Assembly (NCBI RefSeq): GCF_042747725.1
Contig: NZ_JBHZGO010000073.1
Span: 1-64,000 of the forward strand
Direction: 5' to 3'
DNA from: FACHB-T130 sp042747725
GTDB taxonomy: Bacteria > Cyanobacteriota > Cyanobacteriia > Cyanobacteriales > FACHB-T130
DNA length: 64,000 bases
In this document: in pieces, positions 33,026 to 41,497 of the stretch
Layout: each line of letters begins with the position of its first letter
How positions within the stretch are numbered: position 1 is the stretch's first letter
Made by a program: the position numbers and the translations under genes
The notes under the pieces: model-generated
Databases searched by the model: none
Seen by the model: only the letters and a program-made list of their open reading frames with translations
What the model was told of the DNA's origin: nothing

Positions 33026-36000
33026 ATGACCTCCGCTCAACCCTTGCAAACTACATCCGAATCCACTGCTGCTGAAGCGATCGACGCGACGCAGCAAGAG
33101 ATCGACGCGACGCAGCAAGAGATCGACGCGACGCAGCAAGATAATATGGATGCTCCCTTTCCCATCGTTGGAGTTGCCGCTTCTGCCGGAGGGTTGGAAG
33201 CATTTACCGAGTTACTCAGGCACTTACCCACAGATACCGGGATGGCGTTTGTGCTGATTCAGCATCTATCCCCCAATCACGAGAGTCTGTTGTGCGAGAT
33301 TCTCGCCAGAACGACGCAAATGCCTGTGCAGGAGGTGCAGTCTGGGATGACTGTGGAGCCGAATCAGGTTTACGTGATTCCGCCCAACACCAAGATGGTG
33401 CTGTCTCAAGGGATGCTGCAACTGACGCCGCGAGAGAAAGTTCAAGGGAAATATATGCCGGGTGATGCCTTCTTTGTATCCTTGGCATCCGATCGCGGAC
33501 ACAAAGCGATCGCCGTGGTTTTATCAGGATCGGATGGAGACGGTTCGCTGGGGCTGAAGGCAATCAAGGCAGCCGGAGGCGTGACGTTTGCTCAGTGTGA
33601 AGACACAGCAAAATTCGACAGTATGCCCATTACCGCTGTCGCCACAGGGAATGTCGATTTTATTCTGCCGCCGGAAAAGATTGCCGAAGAACTGGCCAAC
33701 TTCAGTCGCAATCCGCTACTGGTTTACCCACTGCCGCCGATCGCGGTTGCGGAATTGCTTGAGCCGGGAGATGCCCTGGTAACGATTTTTGCGTTATTGC
33801 GAACGGCCACTGGTGTTGATTTCAGCCACTACAAGCCCACCACGCTCGCTCGCCGAATCCAGCGACGGATGCTGTTGTACAAGCTGGAAAACTTGGAGGA
33901 TTATGCTCGCTATTTGCAAGACAATCCGGCTGAAGTCAAGGCGCTCTATGAAGAAATTCTGATCCACGTCACCAGCTTTTTCCGCGACCCGGAAGCGTTT
34001 CAACTGTTGAAAAAGCAAGTCTTTCCCACGATTACGCAAAATAAGTCGGGATTTCCGATTCGGATATGGATCGCGGGATGTTCGACAGGTGAAGAGGTTT
34101 ACTCAATCGCCATCTGCCTGCTGGAGTTTTTGGAGAATCAAGCAACCCAGCCGCAGATCCAGATTTTTGCAACAGATATTAGCGAAACGGCGATCGACAA
34201 AGCCAGGTCAGGCATTTATCAAGAGAATCAGATGATAGATGTCTCATCAGAACGCCGCCGCAGATACTTTAATGCCATTGAGGAGGGCGGCTACCAAATC
34301 AGTAAGGCTGTGCGCGAACTGTGTGTGTTTGCCCGCCAAGACTTGGGCAGCGATCCGCCTTTTTCCAACCTGGATCTGATTAGCTGTCGGAATGTGCTGA
34401 TTTATTTGGGAGAGACGCTGCAAAAACGGATCGTGCCCATCTTCCATTACAGTCTCAACCCGACTGGCTTTCTGCTGCTTGGCACCTCAGACAGTACAGG
34501 TAAATACTCGGAATTGTTTACTTCAATTGACAAAAAGTACAAAATCTATGCCAAGAAGCTAACCACCACTCATCCAACTTTTTCTTTTGTTACCAGCAAT
34601 CATGCGATCGCCAAAGGGGACCGTCAGCCGATGAAGCAGAATCCGACTGATGGCTTTGACTTACAGAAGAAGACTGACCAACTGATCTTGAATTACTATG
34701 CCCCAGTGGGTGTGGCGATCAACAACAAGATGGAGGTGCTGCAACTTCGGGGAGAAATCGATCTTTACCTAAAACTTGTATCTGGAACAGCCAATCTCAA
34801 CTTATTCAATATGGTGCGAGAGGGCTTGCTGATGGAGCTACGCGCCGCCATTTATCAAGCGCAACGGCAAGAGATTCCAGTCAGAAAGAACGGGGTACGG
34901 ATTGAAGAGGGCGATCGCTCCAGAATTGTCAATCTTCAGGTGATTCCGTTTAAAGCTCCGACTGCTGAAGAACGCTACTTTTTAGTTCTGTTTGAAGAAG
35001 CTCCACCTACGGTGAACAGCCTCAGCCCGATCGATCCTGAAAGCCCAGAGCCGGGAGACTTAGAGCTTGAGAATGCTGGGCTGAGGCAGGAACTCGCGGC
35101 TGTAAACCTAGAACAGGCAGCGACTCAGGAGTATCTGCAAGCGGTGATTCAAGAGCAGGAGAACATCAATCAAGACCTCAAAGTTGCCAATGAAGAAATC
35201 CTGTCGAGTAACGAGGAGTTGCAAAGCACCAATGAGGAGTTAGAAACTGCCAAAGAAGAAATTCAGGCAACCAATGAAGAACTCAACACGACAAACGAAG
35301 AACTTCGTTTTCGTAATCTTGAATTAAACCAAGTTAACAACGATTTGACGAATTTGCTTGCCAGCATCAATATTCCGATTTTGATATTGACAAACGACTT
35401 ACGGATTCGGCGTTTTACGCCAATGGCGCAGAGACTGTTCAATTTCATTCCCGCCGATACCGGACGACTTCTCAGCGACATCAGAGCCAATCTCAACATT
35501 CCTGACTTAGAACCGCTGATTTTGGAGGTACTTGAATCGCTTAGCGTCAAGGAGCTAGAAGTCCAAACTAAAGAGGGGCATTGGTACAACCTCCGCATCC
35601 GTCCTTATCGCACTACAGAAAACCAGATTGACGGCGTGGTGTTAGTGTTGGTCGATATTGATGCCCTTAAACGCAGTGCAGCCACGCTAGAATCCGCCCG
35701 GAATTACGCGGAAGCAATTGTGGAGACGGTACAAGTGCCATTAATCGTGCTTGATTCTGACTTCCGGGTGAACAAAGCCAATCGATCGTTCTATGAAACG
35801 TTTCAGGTTTCGCCACCAGAAACCGCGCAATCGCCGATCTTTGAACTGGGGAATGGTCATTGGAACTTGCCCGGACTGCGATCGCTTCTAGAAAACCTTC
35901 TTGCCAACGATACCAATATTCAAAACTTTGAGGTTGAGCATTGGTTTGAGGGAATTGGACAGAAAACCATGCTGCTAAATGGTTGGAAAGTTATTCAAGA

Positions 36001-37288
36001 GGGCGATGCTCAAATGATTTTGCTGGCGATTGAAGACATCACCGAACGGAAGCAGTTTGAGACAGAGCGATCGCATCTCTTGACGCAGGAACAGTCAGCT
36101 CGTCAACAGGCGGAGACGGCAAATCTAGCCAAAGATGACTTCCTCTCAAACCTCTCCCATGAACTTCGTAACCCGCTCAATAGTATGCTGGGCTGGGCGC
36201 AACTTCTCCTCAAACGCCAGCGCCAGCTAGATGAAGTAACAGTCACTCGCGCCTTGGAAGCGATCGAACGGAGTGCTAAGGCGCAAGCTCAATTAATTGA
36301 GGATCTGTTGGATGTTTCACGGATTACGAGCGGGAAACTTCATCTAAACACTCGTCCAATTGATTTGGTCTCAGTAGTGAGTGCAGCCATTGAGTCTGTG
36401 CAATTGTCCGCCGAGACGAAAAATATTCAAATTGTTTCGCAGTTGAACTCGGTGACAGTTGTGGGAGATAGCGATCGCTTACAACAAGTTCTGTGGAATT
36501 TACTTACTAACGCTATTAAGTTCACGCCATCCGGTGAGCGCGTGGAAATCACGCTGGAACCTGTGCAGACTCACGCCCAGATTCGAGTCAGCGACACGGG
36601 ACAAGGCATCCGAGCCGACTTGCTCCCGTATGTGTTCGATCGCTTCCGCCAAGGAGATTCCAGCAGTAGCAAAGCGAGTCAGGGACTCGGATTGGGCTTG
36701 TCGATCGTCCGTCATCTTGTGGAACTTCACGGCGGCACAGTTCAAGCAGAGAGTCCAGGCGAGGGGCAAGGAACCACAATGACCGTGAGACTGCCTCTGC
36801 AATCGATGCCACCGGAGTTTACACCGCTGAGTTATTTAGAGCCGAGCGATTTGGAAGAGCCGCTGGATGCCTTGAGTGGTGAAATTCCATCCCTTGAAGG
36901 CTTATGCGTCTTGGCTGTAGATGATGAGGCAGCTAGCCGCGACCTCATGAAGTGGATGTTGGAAGATTTGGGAGTTGAAGTGGTGGTTGTTTCCTCGACC
37001 AGGGAAGCGATCGCGGCTCTGACTGAAAACCCTACTAGATACGATGTGCTGCTAGCAGATATTGGGATGCCAGAGGAAGATGGTTACTGCTTGATTCGTC
37101 AGGTGAGAGAGCTTGACGTTGAAGCCGGAGGACAAATTCCGGCAGCGGCAACCACTGCCTACGTTAGCGAACAAGAGCGTCAAAGGGCAATCTCTGCTGG
37201 GTTCCAAATGCATCTGGCTAAACCGATTAACCCTACTCAATTGCGATTTATGATTGCGAACTTGGTTGGACGAGCTGGTAAGAGTTGA
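33026..37288 (+). CDS. CheB-CheR-PAS-histidine kinase-receiver hybrid protein
   Basis: 1420 aa. Order: low-complexity N-terminus with three IDATQQE units (residues 19-39); CheB methylesterase (about 45-230, Ser53 in AASAGG); CheR methyltransferase (about 250-510, with AGCSTGEEVYS near 347); a coiled coil of NEEL repeats (about 680-770); two PAS-like domains (about 775-1000); HisKA with SNLSHELRNPLN (His near 1045); HATPase with the usual N, G1 and G2 boxes (GLGLSIV); C-terminal receiver, Asp in LLADIGMPEEDGY (near 1343). It may couple methyl-transfer chemistry to phosphorelay signalling. No DNA-binding output domain; the target is unknown. Full length with no frameshift. Confidence 0.95.
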   Translation: MTSAQPLQTTSESTAAEAIDATQQEIDATQQEIDATQQDNMDAPFPIVGVAASAGGLEAFTELLRHLPTDTGMAFVLIQHLSPNHESLLCEILARTTQMPVQEVQSGMTVEPNQVYVIPPNTKMVLSQGMLQLTPREKVQGKYMPGDAFFVSLASDRGHKAIAVVLSGSDGDGSLGLKAIKAAGGVTFAQCEDTAKFDSMPITAVATGNVDFILPPEKIAEELANFSRNPLLVYPLPPIAVAELLEPGDALVTIFALLRTATGVDFSHYKPTTLARRIQRRMLLYKLENLEDYARYLQDNPAEVKALYEEILIHVTSFFRDPEAFQLLKKQVFPTITQNKSGFPIRIWIAGCSTGEEVYSIAICLLEFLENQATQPQIQIFATDISETAIDKARSGIYQENQMIDVSSERRRRYFNAIEEGGYQISKAVRELCVFARQDLGSDPPFSNLDLISCRNVLIYLGETLQKRIVPIFHYSLNPTGFLLLGTSDSTGKYSELFTSIDKKYKIYAKKLTTTHPTFSFVTSNHAIAKGDRQPMKQNPTDGFDLQKKTDQLILNYYAPVGVAINNKMEVLQLRGEIDLYLKLVSGTANLNLFNMVREGLLMELRAAIYQAQRQEIPVRKNGVRIEEGDRSRIVNLQVIPFKAPTAEERYFLVLFEEAPPTVNSLSPIDPESPEPGDLELENAGLRQELAAVNLEQAATQEYLQAVIQEQENINQDLKVANEEILSSNEELQSTNEELETAKEEIQATNEELNTTNEELRFRNLELNQVNNDLTNLLASINIPILILTNDLRIRRFTPMAQRLFNFIPADTGRLLSDIRANLNIPDLEPLILEVLESLSVKELEVQTKEGHWYNLRIRPYRTTENQIDGVVLVLVDIDALKRSAATLESARNYAEAIVETVQVPLIVLDSDFRVNKANRSFYETFQVSPPETAQSPIFELGNGHWNLPGLRSLLENLLANDTNIQNFEVEHWFEGIGQKTMLLNGWKVIQEGDAQMILLAIEDITERKQFETERSHLLTQEQSARQQAETANLAKDDFLSNLSHELRNPLNSMLGWAQLLLKRQRQLDEVTVTRALEAIERSAKAQAQLIEDLLDVSRITSGKLHLNTRPIDLVSVVSAAIESVQLSAETKNIQIVSQLNSVTVVGDSDRLQQVLWNLLTNAIKFTPSGERVEITLEPVQTHAQIRVSDTGQGIRADLLPYVFDRFRQGDSSSSKASQGLGLGLSIVRHLVELHGGTVQAESPGEGQGTTMTVRLPLQSMPPEFTPLSYLEPSDLEEPLDALSGEIPSLEGLCVLAVDDEAASRDLMKWMLEDLGVEVVVVSSTREAIAALTENPTRYDVLLADIGMPEEDGYCLIRQVRELDVEAGGQIPAAATTAYVSEQERQRAISAGFQMHLAKPINPTQLRFMIANLVGRAGKS
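33080..33142. repeat. Three tandem 21-bp units in the hybrid kinase gene
   Basis: Units start at 33080, 33101 and 33122, each ATCGACGCGACGCAGCAAGA plus one base, encoding IDATQQE. In-frame and almost identical, so copy number could change without frameshift. Confidence 0.95.
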
Positions 37289-37510
37289 AAGCAGAGTTGA
37301 AAGCTTTGTTATATCTTGCTACCGTCGTGAGTTGCTCATAGCAATTGGCTTTTTTGGAGCTAAATTTACCAAGATTACTACATAGTTTTTCTGCACCTTC
37401 TTCCCAGCAATTTCATCTATTCCTAATCTTGATAACTGACTTAAATCGAATGGCACTGACTTAAGCTGTAGGGAATGGTTGTAGCTTGCTTCCGCGTAGC
37501 GGTACGATAG

Positions 37511-37564
37511 TGAAACCCAACAAATGTTTATGTGTGTTGGGTTTCGTTCCTCAACCCAACCTAC
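37511..37564. repeat. GTAGGTTGGGTT repeat family, copy A
   Basis: The reverse complement of this segment reads GTAGGTTGGGTTGAGGAACG and continues with GAAACCCAACAC, matching 49612 and 53127. The unit is itself palindromic (GAAACCCAAC and GTTGGGTTTC). Confidence 0.85.
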
Positions 37565-37571
37565 TAGCGCG

Positions 37572-37634
37572 GCTTATACATATAGCGTTTTGTAGGGGCA
37601 ATCCCTTGTGGTTGCCCTGACTATGCGGTGATGT
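37572..37634. repeat. Dispersed intergenic repeat, inverted copy
   Basis: Reverse complement of 5734-5797 with scattered changes; both have GATTGCCCCTACAAAA and TATATGTATAAGC. See 102-127 for the third, partial copy. Confidence 0.8.
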
Positions 37635-37755
37635 TGCGTTCCTGTTTATGTCTGCCACAAATACGTCTATTGCCCCCCTTTTTACTAGCGAAGCGGCGCG
37701 TTAGCGCGGGGATTTGGGGGGAGCGCAAATGTGGCATCAAAATAGTGAATTGGTA

Positions 37756-38715
37756 TTAACCCTCCCATCCCCAGATCAGCCGTGCCCCCCAGAGTACGAC
37801 TAAACTCACTAGCCCCGCCCAGTCACTCTTTTTGAGACGCAACTGGTGCCACTGGACGCGATGGCGATCGGGACTGGTAAAGCCGCGAACCTTCATCGCG
37901 CTGGCAATTTGATCGGCTCGTAAGAGGAGATTTTCTAGCAACCGTTCCGCAACCATCAACCAAAGTTGCAGGCTTTTTCGGATGCCCAGTTTTTTCCAGT
38001 TAATTGCCCGTGTCCGCACGGAACGAACTAAATTCTGCACTTCTTCTAAAACCAGGGGAATAAAGCGCAGCGATAAAGTCAAGGTCAGAGCAATTTCTGT
38101 CACGGGAATTTTGAATGCCCGTAGCGGTTCCATCAAACTCTCGATCCCAGCAGTAATTTCCTCTGGAGCTGTCGTCAGCAAAAAGAGGTTAGTGCTGTAA
38201 ATTAAGGTAAACAGTAAGGTACTGACGTTAATCGCTAGATCCAAGGACTTGCGAGTAATTTTGACTGGCCCTTGGTGGAACAGGACGTAGCGGTAGTTTG
38301 AAGAGTTTTGAGTAGAGACAAGGGCGATCGCGTCTGGGTTTTGAGTTGAAGCTGATTTGACAACTCCTGGCTTCAAAGTAGCGGGTTGCCCAAAAGATAC
38401 ATCATCGGCTGGGAGACGGCGCTGAGAGTCTGATGCAAGTCCATCGGGCGCAATTATGCTCAGGATGAAGACAAAAAAGCACAGCATCAATAGCCAACCC
38501 ATTTGTTGCTTCCACACGCGCAATGGAATCGCCGCCGTCAAAGTAATGGCAATTAGCAGCACCGCCAGCGCGATGCGCCAGAGGGGATTTGCCAAAACTG
38601 GAGCGATGAGAAAGCTCATCAACCAAGCTATTTTCACCCTGGGGTCGAGGTGATGCAGCCAAGTGATTGGTTGTTCGAGGTACAGCCCTAGTGGGAGCGA
38701 TCGCAGTAAATCCAT
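37756..38715 (-). CDS. EcfT/CbiQ-type transporter transmembrane protein
   Basis: 319 aa, about six hydrophobic segments. The N-terminal LDPRVKIAW and the C-terminal ADQIASAMKVRGF (the family's Arg-Gly coupling motif, usually A-R-G) identify the ECF T-component. These proteins connect a substrate-specific S protein to two ATPases for vitamin or metal import. A polar insertion (about 95-150) between segments is longer than usual. The S component and ATPases are not adjacent, so the substrate is unknown. It follows der by 60 bases on the same strand. Confidence 0.85.
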   Translation of the reverse strand: MDLLRSLPLGLYLEQPITWLHHLDPRVKIAWLMSFLIAPVLANPLWRIALAVLLIAITLTAAIPLRVWKQQMGWLLMLCFFVFILSIIAPDGLASDSQRRLPADDVSFGQPATLKPGVVKSASTQNPDAIALVSTQNSSNYRYVLFHQGPVKITRKSLDLAINVSTLLFTLIYSTNLFLLTTAPEEITAGIESLMEPLRAFKIPVTEIALTLTLSLRFIPLVLEEVQNLVRSVRTRAINWKKLGIRKSLQLWLMVAERLLENLLLRADQIASAMKVRGFTSPDRHRVQWHQLRLKKSDWAGLVSLVVLWGARLIWGWEG

Positions 38716-38735
38716 AGAAAATTAAAAATTAAACA

Positions 38736-38771
38736 TTAAAAATGCAAAAATTTTTCATTTTGCATTTTTAA
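38736..38771. terminator. A/T-rich hairpin between der and the EcfT-type gene
   Basis: TTAAAAATGCAAAA (38736-38749) and TTTTGCATTTTTAA (38758-38771) are exact complements around 8 bases. It lies directly after the der stop codon (minus strand). It may be a weak terminator or a repeat; a similar motif is at 31560-31590. Confidence 0.55.
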
Positions 38772-38775
38772 TTGA

Positions 38776-40140
38776 TTAAACGCGAGTGGCTCGGTTACTA
38801 CGACTGCCCGCTTCCATGTCGCGGACTTTTTTCCCTCTCCAGAATAAGCGCACTGGGGTTCCAGTAAAGCCTAACTGTTTTCGGAATTGACGTTCGATGT
38901 AGCGGCGATAGTTGTCATTGAAGCGTTTGGGTTCGTTGACAAATAGCGCGATCGCTGGGGGTTGGCTGCTCACTTGGGTGCCGTAATAAATCTTGCCCTG
39001 ACGCCCTTGGCGGGTAGTTGGCGGGGAATGCCAAGAGATAGCTTCTTGTAGCACTTCATTAATTACAGCAGTCGTGACGCGGCGTTTGTGTTGTTCGGCG
39101 GCTGTATTGACCAAATCTAGAATTTTTTCCACCCGCTGACCCGTTTGAGCGCTGACAAAAATCGTTTCTGCCCAATCGATAAAGTTCAACCGTTCTTTAA
39201 AGGTGCTTTCAAACTCGTAAATGGTGTAGGAATCCTTTTCAACAGCATCCCACTTATTGATGACGATGACACAAGATCGACCTTCTTCATCAATCCGCCC
39301 AGCCAGTTTTTGGTCTTGTTCGGTGATGCCATCGACTGCATCAATGACTAATAAAACTACATCGGCGCGACGAATCGCTTTAAACGCGCGATTAATTCCA
39401 AAGAACTCCGGGCCGTATTCAACGTTTTTCTTTTTGCGAATCCCGGCGGTATCGATCAATCGGTAGGTTTTGCCGTTGCGTTCTACTACCATATCGATGG
39501 CATCGCGGGTTGTGCCAGAGATGGGGCTGACGATAGAGCGGTTTTCGCCGACAAAGGCGTTCAACAAGCTGGATTTGCCGACATTGGGGCGTCCCACAAT
39601 GGCGACTTTAATTTCTTCAGTTTGGGGAATTTCTCCAGCTGGCACGATATAGGTAATCAGGGCATCGAGTAATTCGCCGGTGCCACTACCATGAATGCCA
39701 GAGACGGGGAAGGGTTCGCCCAATCCCAGTTCCCAAAACTCCATTGCTTGGGTGAGACCTTGTTCGGAGGATTCGCATTTATTGACAGCTAGCAGGACGG
39801 GCACGGGCTGTTGACGCAACCATTCAGCGATCGCTTCATCCGCTGTTGTTAACCCGCTCTGACCATCGACGACAAAGATTGCCGCACTCGCTTCCGAGAG
39901 TGCCAACATTGCCTGTTCCCGAATCAGGGGTAAAAACTCGGTGTCATCATTAAACACCAATCCGCCGGTATCGACGACGACGAACTCCCGGTCTTCCCAG
40001 AAGGCGGAACGATAGGTGCGATCGCGCGTGACTCCAGGTTCATCATGCACAATGGCGTCTTGTACACCTGCCAAGCGATTGACAAGAGTAGATTTGCCCA
40101 CATTAGGGCGACCGATAATAGCGACAACAGGCAGGGACAT
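38776..40140 (-). CDS. der: Ribosome assembly GTPase Der (EngA)
   Basis: 454 aa. Two GTPase domains in tandem, with P-loops GRPNVGKSTLVN (residue 10) and GRPNVGKSSLLN (about 184), DxxG motifs DTGG and DTAG, NKCE and NKWD, and a C-terminal KH-like domain. It acts in 50S subunit assembly and is essential in bacteria. Its neighbour in the same direction is the EcfT-type gene, an arrangement found in other cyanobacteria. Confidence 0.98.
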   Translation of the reverse strand: MSLPVVAIIGRPNVGKSTLVNRLAGVQDAIVHDEPGVTRDRTYRSAFWEDREFVVVDTGGLVFNDDTEFLPLIREQAMLALSEASAAIFVVDGQSGLTTADEAIAEWLRQQPVPVLLAVNKCESSEQGLTQAMEFWELGLGEPFPVSGIHGSGTGELLDALITYIVPAGEIPQTEEIKVAIVGRPNVGKSSLLNAFVGENRSIVSPISGTTRDAIDMVVERNGKTYRLIDTAGIRKKKNVEYGPEFFGINRAFKAIRRADVVLLVIDAVDGITEQDQKLAGRIDEEGRSCVIVINKWDAVEKDSYTIYEFESTFKERLNFIDWAETIFVSAQTGQRVEKILDLVNTAAEQHKRRVTTAVINEVLQEAISWHSPPTTRQGRQGKIYYGTQVSSQPPAIALFVNEPKRFNDNYRRYIERQFRKQLGFTGTPVRLFWRGKKVRDMEAGSRSNRATRV

Positions 40141-40233
40141 AACCAGATATGCTCATCCGACTGGATGATGACAGCTCCAAATTTATATTGTATCCATCCT
40201 GGATAGACGTGATGTTTTCTGCGGTGACTATCC

Positions 40234-40320
40234 ATGACACATCAGCCAAAGTTCGGAAAAGTTTCAAGAGCGATCGCTTTGGGTGCAGTGACTACTTTGA
40301 CGCTTGTGCAGTTCGCTTGA
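40234..40320 (+). other. Possible signal-peptide reading frame of the WD40 gene
   Basis: From ATG 40234 the reading runs 28 residues to TGA 40318, with a basic start, KVSRAIALGAVTTLTLV as a hydrophobic core and QFA before the stop. This looks like a Sec signal peptide. The WD40 body lies in a different frame starting from about the same place. A one-base change would join the two, giving an exported WD40 protein. Confidence 0.5.
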
Positions 40321-41281
40321 ATCCTCTGCCAAACCTGTAAAAGTGGAAGATTTATCCTTAGCGTCTACACCAACCACGGCATCCGAGTCAGCCCAGCCGA
40401 TCGGCACGCTTACAGGGCATTCTAACTATGTGCAGGCGATCGCTATCAGTACCGATGGGCAGATTCTTGCCAGTGGCGGTGATGACAGTACCATCAAGTT
40501 ATGGAATTTACCCAAAGGCATCCGCATCCGCACCCTAGAAGGGCATATAAAACCCATTCATGCCCTTGCCATTAGTCCGGATAAAAAACTCGTCGCCAGT
40601 GGCAGTTATGACGGCACCATCAAGCTTTGGCAGCTCAGTAGCGGGGCGCTCATCCACACCCTCAGCGGGGATTCAAGTTCAGTTTTATCCATTGCCATCA
40701 GTCCGGATGGCAAAACTTTAGCCAGCAGTGGTTTAGACAAGACGATCAAGCTTTGGAAGCTAAGCAGTGGGGAACTCATCCGCACCCTGACGGGGGATTT
40801 AGATGCAGTGAATTGCGTTACCTTTAGCCCGGATGGGCAAATGTTAGCCAGTGGTAGTGCCGATCGCTCCATCAAGCTATGGAATCCGCGCACGGGCATC
40901 CGCATCCGCACCCTAGAAGGACATTCTGACTGGGTGAATTCCGTCGCCTTCAGTCCCGATGGAAAACTCCTTGCCAGTGGCAGTAATGACGGCACCATCA
41001 AGTTGTGGAATCATCGCAACGGAGAACCAATCGCCACTCTGAAGGGGAATACCACCTTAATTAATTCTGTCGCTTTCAGCCCCAAGGGACAGACAATCGC
41101 CAGCGGCAGTTTGGACAATACTATTAAGTTGTGGAATCCCCGCACTGGCGAACTCAAAAGCACCCTCGCCGGAGATGACAGCCAAGTGAAATCCTTCGCC
41201 TTCAGTCCCGATGGACAAACTTTAGCGAGTGGCAGTAATGACGGCAGCATTAAGATTTGGCAGGTGCCTGCTCAAGAGTAA
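40304..41281 (+). CDS. Seven-bladed WD40 repeat protein
   Basis: 325 aa from a TTG at 40304; no ATG is available in this frame before the body. Seven WD40 units follow, starting with GTLTGHSNYV, each with SPDGxxLASGSxDxTIKLW, about 42 residues apart: one complete propeller. It should be a protein-interaction scaffold. The TTG start has no good ribosome-binding site and the real start may be the signal-peptide frame (40234-40320), which would need a frameshift. It converges with the sensor-less NB-ARC gene, 216 bases apart. Confidence 0.8.
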   Translation: MCSSLESSAKPVKVEDLSLASTPTTASESAQPIGTLTGHSNYVQAIAISTDGQILASGGDDSTIKLWNLPKGIRIRTLEGHIKPIHALAISPDKKLVASGSYDGTIKLWQLSSGALIHTLSGDSSSVLSIAISPDGKTLASSGLDKTIKLWKLSSGELIRTLTGDLDAVNCVTFSPDGQMLASGSADRSIKLWNPRTGIRIRTLEGHSDWVNSVAFSPDGKLLASGSNDGTIKLWNHRNGEPIATLKGNTTLINSVAFSPKGQTIASGSLDNTIKLWNPRTGELKSTLAGDDSQVKSFAFSPDGQTLASGSNDGSIKIWQVPAQE

Positions 41282-41497
41282 GGACTTTAGACGCCCGTAG
41301 AGTGGCTGTTTGTTCGCCGGAGGCCGTTTTGAAGCTAGTCAGACTCAGGAACGATTAACAACCGTTAATAAGGTGTTAGCCCTGAATCAAAAAGTCTAAT
41401 CGATTTCCAGGGTTGATGAAGGAAGAGGCTCTGCCTAAGCTGGGATACGAACGCTAACAACAAAGCTGATTGTAGCAATCAACTGGAGACAATTGTA

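Larger units (their letters stand above)
37289..37755. other. 467-base spacer with two dispersed repeats
   Basis: No gene is seen between the convergent hybrid kinase and EcfT-type genes. It holds the 37511-37564 repeat, the 37572-37634 repeat directly after it, and a C/G-rich motif at about 37674-37725 similar to those elsewhere in the window. It seems to be a landing site for intergenic repeats. Confidence 0.65.
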
